Made by a program: the position numbers and the translations under genes. From positions 62,001 to 126,000 of the forward strand of contig NZ_FOAO01000009.1 of NCBI RefSeq assembly GCF_900109665.1: DNA of 64,000 bases, written 5' to 3'. This DNA is from Blastococcus sp. DSM 46786 (GTDB lineage: Bacteria; Actinomycetota; Actinomycetes; Mycobacteriales; Geodermatophilaceae). This document shows, one piece after another, positions 8,097-16,410 of the stretch; position 1 is the first letter of the stretch; the number at the start of each line of letters is the position of its first letter. The notes under the pieces were generated by a model. The model was not told the DNA's origin. It did no database searches and saw only the letters and a program-made list of their open reading frames with translations.

Positions 8097-9518
8097 GTGA
8101 CCGCTCCCGTGACCACCGCCGTCCCGGCCGCCCGTGCCGCGTCCGCCGCCCCTGCCGCGGGCGCGTCCGGCGAGAGCGCGGCTCCCTTCGCCTCGGCCCT
8201 GGACGGCGCGCTGAGCGGCGGGGTGCGCGACGCCGGCGGCCGGCAGACCTCCGGCGAGGCCCCGGGCGAGGAGACCGCCGCTCCCGAGGAGCCGGTCGCC
8301 GCACCGGCCGTGGACACCACCGCGGCGGGCGTGGCCGCCACCCTGTGGGCACTGCTGCGTGGTGGCGCCGCCGCGCAGCCGGCCGGCGACGCGGCCGGCT
8401 CGACCGCCCCCGCGGTCGCCGTGGGCCCCGCGGGCACCGCGTCCGCCACCGTCCCGAGGACGGCCGTGGCCGCCGCCGCGCAGGCCCTGACGGTGCCCGG
8501 CACCCCGGCCGCCGGCGCCGCACCCGTGGCCGGCGCCGCTCCCGTGGCCGGCGCCGTCGTCCCGGTCGTGGGGGGTGCACCGGTGCCCGGTACCCCGGCC
8601 ACCGGCCGGCCCGGCCCCGACCTGCCGGCCACCGCGTCGGCCCGGGCCGTGGAGGCCACCGCCGTCGTCGGCGACGGCGCGGGGCGCGGGCGGGCCGCCG
8701 AGCACGCCGGGGCACCGGGGCTCGCCGTCGTCGCCGGCACTCCCGCGGCGTTGCGACCGGCCGGGGAGCGCCCGACCCAGGCGCCGTCCGCCGGCGCTGC
8801 CGCCACCGCGACCACCACGGCCGTCACCCCCGGGCTGCCGGGCGCCGGAGCCCCCGCACCGGCGGCCGGGCAGCAACCCGGTGCGGGTGACCCCGGCGCC
8901 GGAGGCGAGCCGACCTCCGCCGTGGTCCCCACCCCGGCCGCGGATGCCGAGGGCCTCCCCACGGTTCCCGGAGCCACCGCCCCCGCACCCGTCGCGGCCG
9001 CCGCCCCCGCACCCGTCGCGGCCGCCGCACCGGTGACCGCCCCCGCCACCGGCGACGGCGCGGCGCTGCCGGTCTCCGGCCAGGTCTTCCGCCAGGTGGC
9101 CGCCCTCAATGGCGCCGGCGACGGCGCGCACACCATGACGCTCGTCCTCACGCCCGAGAACCTCGGCCCGGTGCAGGTGCAGGTCACCGTCGGCGAGGGC
9201 GTCCTGGACCTGACGCTGCGCGGTGCGCACGAACTCGGCCGCGCCGCCCTGCTGGACGCCCTCCCCGAGCTGCGCCGCGACCTGGAGGCCGCCGGCCTCA
9301 GCCCGTCGCGGGTCGAGGTGGACGCGGATGCAGGTGGCTCCTGGCTGTCCCGGCACGCCGCCGAGCAGCAGGCCCAGCAGGACACCGGGAACCGCGGCGG
9401 GTCGCAGGACCCGGCCGGCGAGTGGTCACGACCGGGTGGTCGCCCTGCCGATAGCGGAGAGGGGCGCACTGCCCCCCGGAATCGATCCACGTCGTCCGGC
9501 GTGGACGTGCGCGTCTGA
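8097..9518 (+). CDS. fliK: Flagellar hook-length control protein FliK
   Basis: Molecular ruler that stops hook growth and switches export specificity. The first 330 residues are almost all Ala, Pro, Gly, Thr and Val, an expected disordered ruler region. The C-terminal domain (about 340-420; TLVLTPENLGPVQVQVTV, then LREL-type helix ELRRDLEAAGL) is the conserved Flg_hook domain that contacts FlhB. GTG 8097 follows GGCGAGGAGG. A 73-base spacer (8024-8096) separates it from the hydrolase gene. Low complexity makes length variation between strains likely. Confidence 0.87.
   Translation: MTAPVTTAVPAARAASAAPAAGASGESAAPFASALDGALSGGVRDAGGRQTSGEAPGEETAAPEEPVAAPAVDTTAAGVAATLWALLRGGAAAQPAGDAAGSTAPAVAVGPAGTASATVPRTAVAAAAQALTVPGTPAAGAAPVAGAAPVAGAVVPVVGGAPVPGTPATGRPGPDLPATASARAVEATAVVGDGAGRGRAAEHAGAPGLAVVAGTPAALRPAGERPTQAPSAGAAATATTTAVTPGLPGAGAPAPAAGQQPGAGDPGAGGEPTSAVVPTPAADAEGLPTVPGATAPAPVAAAAPAPVAAAAPVTAPATGDGAALPVSGQVFRQVAALNGAGDGAHTMTLVLTPENLGPVQVQVTVGEGVLDLTLRGAHELGRAALLDALPELRRDLEAAGLSPSRVEVDADAGGSWLSRHAAEQQAQQDTGNRGGSQDPAGEWSRPGGRPADSGEGRTAPRNRSTSSGVDVRV
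9426..9454 (+). promoter_or_regulatory. Candidate sigma-28 promoter for flgD-flgE
   Basis: TCAC (9426-9429), 17 bases, then GCCGATAG (9447-9454), inside the 3' end of fliK and 80 bases before flgD. It matches the other flagellar promoter candidates except for one extra spacer base. Confidence 0.4.
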
Positions 9519-9533
9519 GAGCGAGGAGCCCAC

Positions 9534-9956
9534 ATGCCGGACGCAGTGAGCGGTGCCACCGGTACGACCGCGACGTACTCCGCGACGAGCTCCGTCGACC
9601 GCGGCGACCAGATGGGGAAGGACACCTTCCTCAAGCTGCTGGTCGCCCAGATGAAGTACCAGGACCCCGGCAACCCGGCCGACACCAACCAGCTGATGGC
9701 GCAGACCGCCACCTTCAGCCAGGTCGAGAAGCTCGAGGAGATCGCCAAGCAGAACGCCTCGATGCTGGCCCTGCAGCGCTCGAGCAGTGCGGGGGCGATG
9801 GTCGGCCAGACCGTCATCTACACCGATCCGACCGGCGCCTCGAAGACCGGCGTCGTCACCTCGGTCCGCCTGGGCACCGACAAGGTCGAGGCCGTGGCGA
9901 CGGTCGGCGGCGTCGAGGTGCCGCTCGGCCGCATCACCGACGTCGGCACCCGCTGA
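9534..9956 (+). CDS. flgD: Hook assembly scaffold protein FlgD
   Basis: Cap that allows FlgE subunits to polymerise into the hook. The 140 residues contain the family N-terminal core MGKDTFLKLLVAQMKYQDP followed by NQLMAQTATFSQVEKLEE. The C-terminus holds a short SH3-like segment (MVGQTVIYTDPTG). This is a short FlgD without the extended Ig-like domain of enteric proteins. ATG 9534 follows GAGCGAGGAGCCC. flgE follows after 60 bases. Confidence 0.94.
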   Translation: MPDAVSGATGTTATYSATSSVDRGDQMGKDTFLKLLVAQMKYQDPGNPADTNQLMAQTATFSQVEKLEEIAKQNASMLALQRSSSAGAMVGQTVIYTDPTGASKTGVVTSVRLGTDKVEAVATVGGVEVPLGRITDVGTR

Positions 9957-10016
9957 CCGACGCCCGCCCTCATCCACCCGCGCCCCACCCCGAGCTCCCA
10001 CCCGGAGGAGACCCCG

Positions 10017-11258
10017 ATGCTCCGCTCCATGTTCTCCGCCATCTCCGGTCTGCGTGCCCACCAGACCAAGATGGACGTCACCGGCAACAACATCGCGAAC
10101 GTCAACACCGTCGGCTTCAAGAGCAGCTCCACCGTCTTCCAGGACACGCTCTCGCAGATCGTGCGGGCCGGCGGAGCGCCCGCCGAGGACCGCGGTGGCA
10201 CGAATCCCGCCCAGATCGGTCTCGGTGTGAAGCTGGCGGCCATCACCACGAACTGGACGAACGGTGCGACGCAGTCCACCGGGCGCTCGACGGACTTCAT
10301 GATCGAAGGTGACGGCTTCTTCGTCACCCGCGGCGCCGGTGGTGAGCAGCTGTTCACCCGGGCGGGCTCGTTCGACTTCGACGCCAGTGGCCGGCTGGTC
10401 ACGCCCGACGGCAGCATCCTGCAGGGCTGGGTGGCGGACGCCGACGGCACCATCAACCCCAACGGCCCGATCCAGGACCTCTCCGTGCCCTACGGCCAGA
10501 TCGTGAACCCGTCGGCCACGACGTCGGGGTCGCTCGAGGGCAACCTGAACGCAGCCGCGCCGGTCGGCGCGTTCGTGCAGACCCCCACCAAGATGTTCGA
10601 CGCCCAGGGCGTCGAGCAGCGGGTCACCTACACCTTCACCAAGACCGCCGCCAACACCTGGAGCCTGACCGTCCAGAACAACGGCGGTGCGGCCCTCGCG
10701 CTGACCAACGCCGACGGGACCGCGTTCGACGGCACCGTCAGCTTCAACACTGCCGGCAACATGACCGCCCCGGCCGCCGGCATCGCCTTCGACCCCGCCG
10801 CCGCCGGCTGGCCCGGCCCGGTGGCCATCGAGCTCGGGACGATCAGCCAGTTCGCGGGCTCCAGCGAGGTGACCGCCCCAGAGCAGGACGGCTACGCGCT
10901 CGGCTCGCTGCAGTCATTTCAGCTCTCGAACGACGGCACGATCATGGGCGTCTACTCCAACGGGCTGCGGCAGCCGTTGGGCCAGCTCGCGATGGCCGCC
11001 TTCAACAACCCCAGCGGGCTCGAGAAGGCCGGCAATTCCTCGTTCCGCGTGGGCGACAACTCCGGCGTCGCGATGATCGGCACCGCCGGCGCGGGCGGTC
11101 GGGGCGTGCTGTCCTCCGGTGCGCTGGAGATGTCCAACGTCGACCTCTCCGAGGAGTTCACCAGCCTGATCGTCGCCCAGCGCGGCTTCCAGGCCAACAG
11201 CCGGGTGATCACGGCATCCGACGAGATCCTCCAGGACCTGGTGAACCTCAAGCGCTGA
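10017..11258 (+). CDS. flgE: Flagellar hook protein FlgE
   Basis: Main subunit of the hook, the universal joint. The 413 residues begin MLRSMFSAISGLRAHQTKMD with VTGNNIANVNTVGFKSS, carry TDFMIEGDGFFVTRG at about residue 95, and end with the conserved EFTSLIVAQRGFQANSRVI segment. Only one gene of the flgE/flgF/flgG group lies in this cluster, so distal rod proteins are missing or encoded elsewhere. ATG 10017 follows CGGAGGAGACCCC, an excellent ribosome-binding site. Confidence 0.95.
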   Translation: MLRSMFSAISGLRAHQTKMDVTGNNIANVNTVGFKSSSTVFQDTLSQIVRAGGAPAEDRGGTNPAQIGLGVKLAAITTNWTNGATQSTGRSTDFMIEGDGFFVTRGAGGEQLFTRAGSFDFDASGRLVTPDGSILQGWVADADGTINPNGPIQDLSVPYGQIVNPSATTSGSLEGNLNAAAPVGAFVQTPTKMFDAQGVEQRVTYTFTKTAANTWSLTVQNNGGAALALTNADGTAFDGTVSFNTAGNMTAPAAGIAFDPAAAGWPGPVAIELGTISQFAGSSEVTAPEQDGYALGSLQSFQLSNDGTIMGVYSNGLRQPLGQLAMAAFNNPSGLEKAGNSSFRVGDNSGVAMIGTAGAGGRGVLSSGALEMSNVDLSEEFTSLIVAQRGFQANSRVITASDEILQDLVNLKR

Positions 11259-11454
11259 TGAGTAGTGCGGCGTGGGGGACTCCCGGGGCGTGGCATCCCC
11301 TCGTCATGCGGCCTCCTGACACCCGGGTCGAGCCGGGCCGGTGAGGGTCGAGCCGCGCTCGCACGCGGCGCCACCCTCCCTGGCCCGGCCGGACATGTCG
11401 GTGCGAGCTCCGCGCAGGGCACTGCAGAGGGACCGATCCAGCACGTCACCGGCG

Positions 11455-11488
11455 ACGGCCCGGTCACCCCGAGGGGTGACCGGGCCGT
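11455..11488 (+). terminator. Strong hairpin after flgE
   Basis: A perfect 16-bp stem ACGGCCCGGTCACCCC / GGGGTGACCGGGCCGT with a 2-base loop lies about 200 bases after flgE. It has no U-tract, as is common in high-GC actinobacteria. The gene-free stretch 11259-11616 holds GC-rich sequence, this hairpin and the promoter candidate at 11520-11547; no gene is seen. Confidence 0.65.
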
Positions 11489-11519
11489 CCGTCACACGTC
11501 CCCCGCCAGCACCTTCGGC

Positions 11520-11547
11520 TCAAGGAGACCCCGTCCGGGGCCGATGA
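11520..11547 (+). promoter_or_regulatory. Candidate sigma-28 promoter for swrD-motA-motB-fliL
   Basis: TCAA (11520-11523), 16 bases, GCCGATGA (11540-11547): the best match in the window to TAAA-N16-GCCGATAA. It lies downstream of the hairpin at 11455-11488 and about 70 bases before swrD, exactly where a promoter for a separate motor-gene unit would be expected. Confidence 0.65.
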
Positions 11548-11616
11548 CAGAACTGCCGTGCCCGCCCGGACCGTGTTCACGCCCCACCGACCCCCACCGA
11601 GCAAGAGGACCGCCCC

Positions 11617-11898
11617 GTGATCCGAGTGACGCGCCTGAACGGCGACGAGTTCGCGCTCAACCCCGACCTGATCGAGAAGGTCGAGGGCCACCCCGACACG
11701 GTCGCCTTCCTGGTGGACGGCACGAAGTACGTGGTACGCGAGAGCGTGGCCGAGGTGCTGCAGGAGATCCGCGAGTACCGCGCCGGGATCCTCGCCCTCT
11801 CCTACGAGATGGACCGGGGCGCCTACCGCCCGCACGTCCCTGAGCAGCAGGTCGGCGACTCGTCGGTCGTGCCCTTCCCGACCCGAGAGGAACGCTGA
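11617..11898 (+). CDS. swrD: Flagellar protein of the FlbD/SwrD family
   Basis: Small cytoplasmic protein of 93 residues (family core about 70) found beside motor genes in many Gram-positive bacteria; in Bacillus the homologue SwrD raises motor power. The core MIRVTRLNGDEFALNPDLIE and VEGHPDTVAFLVDGTKYVV is diagnostic. The C-terminal 25 residues are an unconserved tail. GTG 11617 is preceded by AAGAGGAC. motA follows after 3 bases. Confidence 0.9.
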   Translation: MIRVTRLNGDEFALNPDLIEKVEGHPDTVAFLVDGTKYVVRESVAEVLQEIREYRAGILALSYEMDRGAYRPHVPEQQVGDSSVVPFPTREER

Positions 11899-11901
11899 CC
11901 C

Positions 11902-12672
11902 GTGGATCCGGCCACCCTCATCGGGTTCGTCATCTCGATGGCCGCCCTCCTGATCTTCATGATCATGGAGGGCGCCGACCCGGCGTCCCTGATCTTCATC
12001 CCGGCGATCATCCTGGTCATCGTCGCCACCTTCGGCGCGGCGATGTCCGGCCAGACGATGGACGACCTCAAGAAGATGCCGGCCTGGTTCAAGATGGCCG
12101 TGATGCCGGCCAAGGTGCCGCCGCCGACCCAGCAGATCCAGACGCTGGTCAGCCTCGCCGAGAAAGCCCGCAAGGAGGGCCTGCTCGCCTTGGAGGCGCA
12201 GGTCAAGGCGATCGAGGACCCGTTCCTCAAGCGCGGCCTGCAGATGGGCATCGACGGCACCGACCCCGAGGAGCTCCGCGCCGTCCTCGAGAGCGAGATC
12301 TCGGCGAAGAAGGCCGAGGACAAGACCGCCGCCAAGTTCATGACGACGATGGGCGGCTACGCGCCGACCATCGGCATCGTCGGCTGCATCGTCGGCCTGA
12401 TGAACGTGATGGGGAATCTCAGCAACCCCGAGGCCCTGGGACCGATGATAGCCGCGGCCTTCGTCGCCACCCTGTGGGGCGTCATGGCCGCGAACTTCTG
12501 GTTCCTCCCCATGGGCGCGAAGATCATGCGGGTCAGCGAGCTGCAGGCCGCGCAGATGGAGCTGCTGGTCGAGGGCATCGCCGAGATCCAGGCCGGCACC
12601 AGCCCGCGGGCGGTCCGGCTGAAGCTCAACTCGCTGATCCCGCCCAGTGAGGTCGCCAAGGAGGCCGCGTGA
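11902..12672 (+). CDS. motA: Flagellar motor stator protein MotA
   Basis: Proton- or sodium-channel stator subunit. The 256 residues have four expected membrane segments: two at the N-terminus (LIGFVISMAALLIFMIMEG and SLIFIPAIILVIVATFGAA) and two near 160-205 (APTIGIVGCIVGLMNVMGNL and AAFVATLWGVMAANFWFLP), separated by a charged cytoplasmic loop with FLKRGLQMGIDG that interacts with FliG. GTG 11902 starts 3 bases after swrD. The gene ends in GTGA overlapping motB. Confidence 0.96.
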   Translation: MDPATLIGFVISMAALLIFMIMEGADPASLIFIPAIILVIVATFGAAMSGQTMDDLKKMPAWFKMAVMPAKVPPPTQQIQTLVSLAEKARKEGLLALEAQVKAIEDPFLKRGLQMGIDGTDPEELRAVLESEISAKKAEDKTAAKFMTTMGGYAPTIGIVGCIVGLMNVMGNLSNPEALGPMIAAAFVATLWGVMAANFWFLPMGAKIMRVSELQAAQMELLVEGIAEIQAGTSPRAVRLKLNSLIPPSEVAKEAA

Positions 12673-13574
12673 GCGCCTCCGGCCACGGCGGCCGCCGCCG
12701 GGCCAAGAAGCACGAGGAGGAGGAGCACGAGAACCACGAGCGGTGGCTGGTGTCCTACGCGGACATGATGACGCTGCTCCTGGTCCTGTTCGTGGTGCTC
12801 TACGCGATGAGCCAGGTCGACCAGGCCAAGTTCGCCGCGCTGGCCAAGGGCCTCTCCCAGACCCTCGGCACGCCGATCAACGTGCAGCCGGCCTCCACGC
12901 CGGAGAGTTCGGTCCTCGACGGTCTCCCGGGCGCGGTGGACATCGCCTCGGCGATCCCCTCGGACCCGACCGTCCAGCAGGCCGAGGTCGACAAGGCGGC
13001 CGCGCAGGCCGCGGCCGACCGGGCCGAGCGCCTCGCCGCCGAGGCGAAGGCCGCCTACGACGAGCTGGCCGCCGCCCGCGACGCGATCGAGGCGGCGCTG
13101 GCCGCCGCCGGGTACGCCGGTGCGGCCCGGTACGAGATCGACGAGCGGGGCCTGGTGGTGCACATCGTGGCCGACCAGGTGCTCTTCGACGCCGAGCAGG
13201 CCGTCCTCCGGCCGGAGGGGCGGGCGATCCTCAGCGCGATCGCCCCCACCCTCGGCCGGCTGCCCAACCAGCTCGGGGTCGAGGGGCACGCCAACCACCT
13301 CCCCGTCACCGTCGGCGGCCCGTGGCCGTCGAACTGGGAGCTCTCGGCCACCCGCGCGACCACGGTCGTCCGGTACCTGGCCGCGGAGGGTGTCCCGCAG
13401 CCGCGGCTGTCGGCCACCGGCTACTCGTCGACCCGGCCGCTGGTGCCCGAGTCCGATCCCACCGCCCTCACCGTCAACCGACGGGTCGACGTCGTCGTCC
13501 TGTCCACCGCGTCGGCGGAGGCCAACGCCTTCCTGCCCGGCCTCGACGCCGCCCACCGAGGAGTGACCGAATGA
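12669..13574 (+). CDS. motB: Flagellar motor stator protein MotB
   Basis: Anchors the stator to peptidoglycan and supplies the ion-binding aspartate. The 301 residues have a basic/acidic N-terminus, a transmembrane helix with the essential Asp32 in SYADMMTLLLVLFVVLYAMS, a plug/linker with a helical Ala-rich segment, and an OmpA-like peptidoglycan-binding domain (about 165-285). The usual EGHTDN motif reads EGHANHLPV here, a mild divergence. GTG overlaps the motA stop; the stop overlaps fliL. Confidence 0.96.
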   Translation: MSASGHGGRRRAKKHEEEEHENHERWLVSYADMMTLLLVLFVVLYAMSQVDQAKFAALAKGLSQTLGTPINVQPASTPESSVLDGLPGAVDIASAIPSDPTVQQAEVDKAAAQAAADRAERLAAEAKAAYDELAAARDAIEAALAAAGYAGAARYEIDERGLVVHIVADQVLFDAEQAVLRPEGRAILSAIAPTLGRLPNQLGVEGHANHLPVTVGGPWPSNWELSATRATTVVRYLAAEGVPQPRLSATGYSSTRPLVPESDPTALTVNRRVDVVVLSTASAEANAFLPGLDAAHRGVTE

Positions 13575-14044
13575 GCAAGAAGGACAAGAACGCCCCCGCC
13601 GACGGCGACGAGACCGAGGGCAAGAGCGGGAAGAAGAAGCTCCTCCTGATGCTGGCCGTCGTGCTGCTCGCCGGGGCCGGCGCCGCCTACTTCTTCCTCT
13701 TCGCCGGAACGGGGGAAGCGGAGGCTGCGGCGCCCGAGCACGGCGGCTACACCGCGCTGGAGCCCATCGCGGTGAACCTCGCCGGTGGCGGCTACCTGAA
13801 GATCGGCATCACCCTGGAGTACACGGTCGAGGCGTCCGGCGGTGGCCACGGCGGTGGCGGCGTCGACGGCGCCAAGGCCTACGACGCGATCATCTCCACG
13901 TTCTCGCAGGCGAACCCGGCCGACGTGACCAACGCCCGGGACGCGCTGAAGGAGTCCCTGGAGCAGAAGATCATCGAGGCCTACACCGACCACGACATCC
14001 CGATGGTCATGGGCATCTACTACACGGAGTACGTGACCCAGTAG
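13571..14044 (+). CDS. fliL: Flagellar basal body-associated protein FliL
   Basis: Single-pass membrane protein that rings the stator and supports motor output. The 157 residues have a Lys-rich start (KSGKKKLLLMLAVVLLAGAG) running into one membrane helix (about 26-42), then an extracytoplasmic domain beginning YTALEPIAVNLAGGGYLKI and ending VMGIYYTEYVTQ. The ATG overlaps the motB stop. A 16-bp stem follows, closing the swrD-motAB-fliL unit. Confidence 0.92.
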   Translation: MSKKDKNAPADGDETEGKSGKKKLLLMLAVVLLAGAGAAYFFLFAGTGEAEAAAPEHGGYTALEPIAVNLAGGGYLKIGITLEYTVEASGGGHGGGGVDGAKAYDAIISTFSQANPADVTNARDALKESLEQKIIEAYTDHDIPMVMGIYYTEYVTQ

Positions 14045-14077
14045 CGGCGCACGAGTCAGGCCAGACGCTCCGACCAC

Positions 14078-14113
14078 GCGGGGGTGCCCTCCGATCACGG
14101 AGGGCACCCCCGC
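14078..14113 (+). terminator. Hairpin terminator after fliL
   Basis: A perfect 16-bp stem GCGGGGGTGCCCTCCG (14078-14093) pairs with CGGAGGGCACCCCCGC (14098-14113) around a 4-base loop ATCA. It lies 33 bases after the fliL stop. Confidence 0.8.
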
Positions 14114-14177
14114 TGTGCTCCACCCGTACCACCAGTCACACGCCCCCCGGCCGGCACGGGGGGCCCCCGCCGCCCGG

Positions 14178-14205
14178 TCAGGGTGCTCCCGGTCCCCGCC
14201 GATGA
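14178..14205 (+). promoter_or_regulatory. Candidate sigma-28 promoter for fliM operon
   Basis: TCAG (14178-14181), 16 bases, GCCGATGA (14198-14205), between the fliL terminator and the fliM start. The -10 box nearly abuts the preferred GTG (14214), so a transcript from here would have a very short leader. Either the leader is minimal or an upstream fliM start is wrong and the -10 box is fortuitous. Confidence 0.45.
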
Positions 14206-14213
14206 GGGGTTGC

Positions 14214-15236
14214 GTGACCACCCCCGAGACCGGACCGGCCCCGGCCGCCGCGCCGGCCCCGGCTCCGGCCCCCGCCGCCACGGCCCCCGCCGCCCCGGCG
14301 CCCGCCGCCACGGCCACGAGCAGCCGCAGCCGCCGCGGGGCGCCGCGCACCTACGACTTCCGCCGGCCGACGAAGCTCTCCCGCGAGCACGTGCGGGTCA
14401 TGCAGATCGCCCAGGAGGGCTTCGCCCGGCAGGCGACGACGATCCTCACGACCTTTCTCCGCGCCGGCGCCCGGCTAGAGCTCGATGGCATCGAGCAGTT
14501 CTCCTACGACGACTACGTCGGGACGCTGCCCAACCCCAGCTTCATCTCCACCTTCACCCTGGAGCCGCTGGCCGGGAAGGGGCTGCTCGCCTTTCCGCTC
14601 GACATCGCCATGGCGATGGTCGACCACATGCTCGGTGGCTCGGGTGCCGCTGCCCAGCCCAACCGGCCGATGACGGCGATGGAGACCACCATCACCAACC
14701 ACCTGCTGGACCGGCTGCTCGACGAGTTCGCGGTGTCGCTGGTCTCCGTGGCCGAGATCCAGCCGGTGCTCGTCGGTCGGGAGTACAACCCCCAGCTCGC
14801 CCAGGCCGCCGCCGGCTCGGACACCGTGATGGTCGCCAGCTTCACGATGTCCGTCGGCGACCGCGAGGGCGAGGCCACGGTCGTGCTGCCGTTCTCCTCG
14901 TTCGCGCAGGCCCTGAACAACGCCGCCTCCCCGCAGCTCTCGGAGTCCGCGCTGCGCAAGCGCCAGCGCGCCCGCGAGGCGCTGATCGACCGGCTGAACC
15001 TGGTGCCGGTGGACGTGAGCGTCCGGTTCGCCCCGCTCACCGTCTCCTCCTCCGACCTGCTCTCCCTCGCCGTCGACGACGTGCTGCTGCTCCGCCACCC
15101 ACGGGACAGCCCGCTGGAGGTCACGACCAACGACGTGACGTTCGCCTACGCGATCGCCAGCAACCACCGGCGCCGACTGGCCGCCTCGATCGTCCCCACC
15201 CCGCACGCCCCGCACGCCGCGAAGGACTCCGCATGA
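14214..15236 (+). CDS. fliM: Flagellar motor switch protein FliM
   Basis: C-ring protein that binds CheY-P and sets rotation direction. The 340-residue product has an Ala/Pro-rich N-terminal linker in place of a clear CheY-binding LSQ-D motif, then the FliM core starting YDFRRPTKLSREHVRVMQ, with LPNPSFISTF, DHMLGGSG and a C-terminal SpoA/FliN-like domain. GTG 14214 follows GATGAGGGG. The stop overlaps the fliN ATG. The lack of a recognisable CheY motif is an observation from reading, not a proof of absence. Confidence 0.94.
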   Translation: MTTPETGPAPAAAPAPAPAPAATAPAAPAPAATATSSRSRRGAPRTYDFRRPTKLSREHVRVMQIAQEGFARQATTILTTFLRAGARLELDGIEQFSYDDYVGTLPNPSFISTFTLEPLAGKGLLAFPLDIAMAMVDHMLGGSGAAAQPNRPMTAMETTITNHLLDRLLDEFAVSLVSVAEIQPVLVGREYNPQLAQAAAGSDTVMVASFTMSVGDREGEATVVLPFSSFAQALNNAASPQLSESALRKRQRAREALIDRLNLVPVDVSVRFAPLTVSSSDLLSLAVDDVLLLRHPRDSPLEVTTNDVTFAYAIASNHRRRLAASIVPTPHAPHAAKDSA

Positions 15237-15973
15237 CCGCGCCCCGCACCGACTCGCAGGACTCCCAGACCGTCACGGCGGTCGTCGCCGCGGCCGCCCG
15301 AGCGGCCGCCGCCCTGGTCCCCTCGACCTCGGCGCTGAGCGCCGGCGCGCCGGTCAGCGACCCGGACACCGTCCCCCTGCCCCCGGCGGCCGCGCTCGCG
15401 GTCACCGCCGGGCTGTCCGGCGAGGTGTCCGGCGACGTCGTGCTGATCGTCTCCGGCGACGTCGTCGACGCGCTGCAGAACTCCCCCGTCGGGCAGATGG
15501 ACGTCTCCGCCGCGCTGCGGCCGGCGCTGGAGGCGGCCGCGGCCGCGCTCGGCCGGGTGCGGGTCGCCTCCGAGCGCACCGAGGAGCCGGTCGCCGCCCT
15601 CGACGGGCTGCGCGACAAGGGGATGTTCGTCGCCGTCCCGCTCATGGGCGACGGCGAGCACCAGGCCACGCTCGCGCTGCAGGTGACCCTGCCGGCGGCT
15701 CGCGAGCAGCGGGGCAGCCTCGAGCTCCTGCGGCACGTGGCCATGGAGGTCACCGTCGAGATCGGGCGCACCCGCATGACGGTGCAGGAGCTGCTGTCGC
15801 TGCACCCGGGCGAGGTCGTCGAGCTCGACCGCGCCGCCAGCGCCCCCGCCGACCTGCTGGTCAACGGCACGCTCATCGCCCGCGGCGAGGTCGTCGTCGT
15901 CGACGAGGACTTCGGCCTGCGGATCAGCGAGATCGTCACCGACGCCGCCGAGCTGGGAGCCGCGGCCTCATGA
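15233..15973 (+). CDS. fliN: Flagellar switch protein FliN (long form with CheC-like N-domain)
   Basis: C-ring subunit. The last 80 residues are the SpoA domain (LELLRHVAMEVTVEIGRTRM, LLSLHPGEVVELDRAASAPA, VNGTLIARGEVVVVDEDFGLRI). The first 160 residues form a separate domain with alternating hydrophobic strands (LSGEVSGDVVLIVSGDVVDAL) like the CheC/CheX/FliY phosphatase fold. At 246 residues it is longer than enteric FliN and closer to the FliY type. The diagnostic phosphatase motif (D/S-xxxExxN) was not found, so phosphatase activity is doubtful. It overlaps fliM and fliO by 4 bases each. Confidence 0.92.
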   Translation: MTAPRTDSQDSQTVTAVVAAAARAAAALVPSTSALSAGAPVSDPDTVPLPPAAALAVTAGLSGEVSGDVVLIVSGDVVDALQNSPVGQMDVSAALRPALEAAAAALGRVRVASERTEEPVAALDGLRDKGMFVAVPLMGDGEHQATLALQVTLPAAREQRGSLELLRHVAMEVTVEIGRTRMTVQELLSLHPGEVVELDRAASAPADLLVNGTLIARGEVVVVDEDFGLRISEIVTDAAELGAAAS

Positions 15974-16410
15974 CGTGGATGATCATCCGGCTCTTCCTGT
16001 CCCTCGCCCTCATCGGCGGCGTGCTGTGGTTCGCCGCCCGGCTGGCGAAGAAGAAGGGCCTGGGTCAGGGCAACGGCCTCATCCAGGTCGTCGCCCGCCA
16101 GCGCCTGGGCCGCACCAGCACGGTCAACGTCGTCCGCATCGCCGACGTCGTCCTGGTCATCGGCTCCACCGAGGAGCAGGTCACCCTGCTCGCGGAGGTC
16201 GACGGCGAGGCGGTCGACGCCGCGCTCGCCGAGCGCGGCGCCCCCGCCCGGCTGCGACCCGCCGGTGTGCCGGCCGACGACGCCCCCGCGGCGGCGGTGC
16301 CGGCCGCCCGGCCCGCGTCCGACGGCGTGCTCGCCGGCTCGGTCCTGGACCGGAACGGCTGGGGCACGCTGGTCGACGAGCTCCGCGAGCGCACGGTCCG
16401 CCGGTCATGA
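15970..16410 (+). CDS. fliO: Flagellar biosynthetic protein FliO
   Basis: Helper for assembly of the FliP ring of the export gate. The 146 residues have one N-terminal membrane helix (MIIRLFLSLALIGGVLWFAARL) followed by a cytoplasmic domain with IQVVARQRLGRTSTVNVVRI and VVLVIGSTEEQVTLL, the FliO core. A Pro/Ala-rich tail follows. ATG overlaps the fliN stop, and the stop overlaps the fliP ATG. Confidence 0.9.
   Translation: MTWMIIRLFLSLALIGGVLWFAARLAKKKGLGQGNGLIQVVARQRLGRTSTVNVVRIADVVLVIGSTEEQVTLLAEVDGEAVDAALAERGAPARLRPAGVPADDAPAAAVPAARPASDGVLAGSVLDRNGWGTLVDELRERTVRRS

Noticed and set aside
6431-9817. Very long - strand open frame (1128 codons) opposite fliJ-fliK
   Set aside because: It is Ala/Arg/Pro shadow coding opposite a GC-rich gene string; the + strand has overlapping genes with intact motifs. 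High GC removes stop codons by chance.
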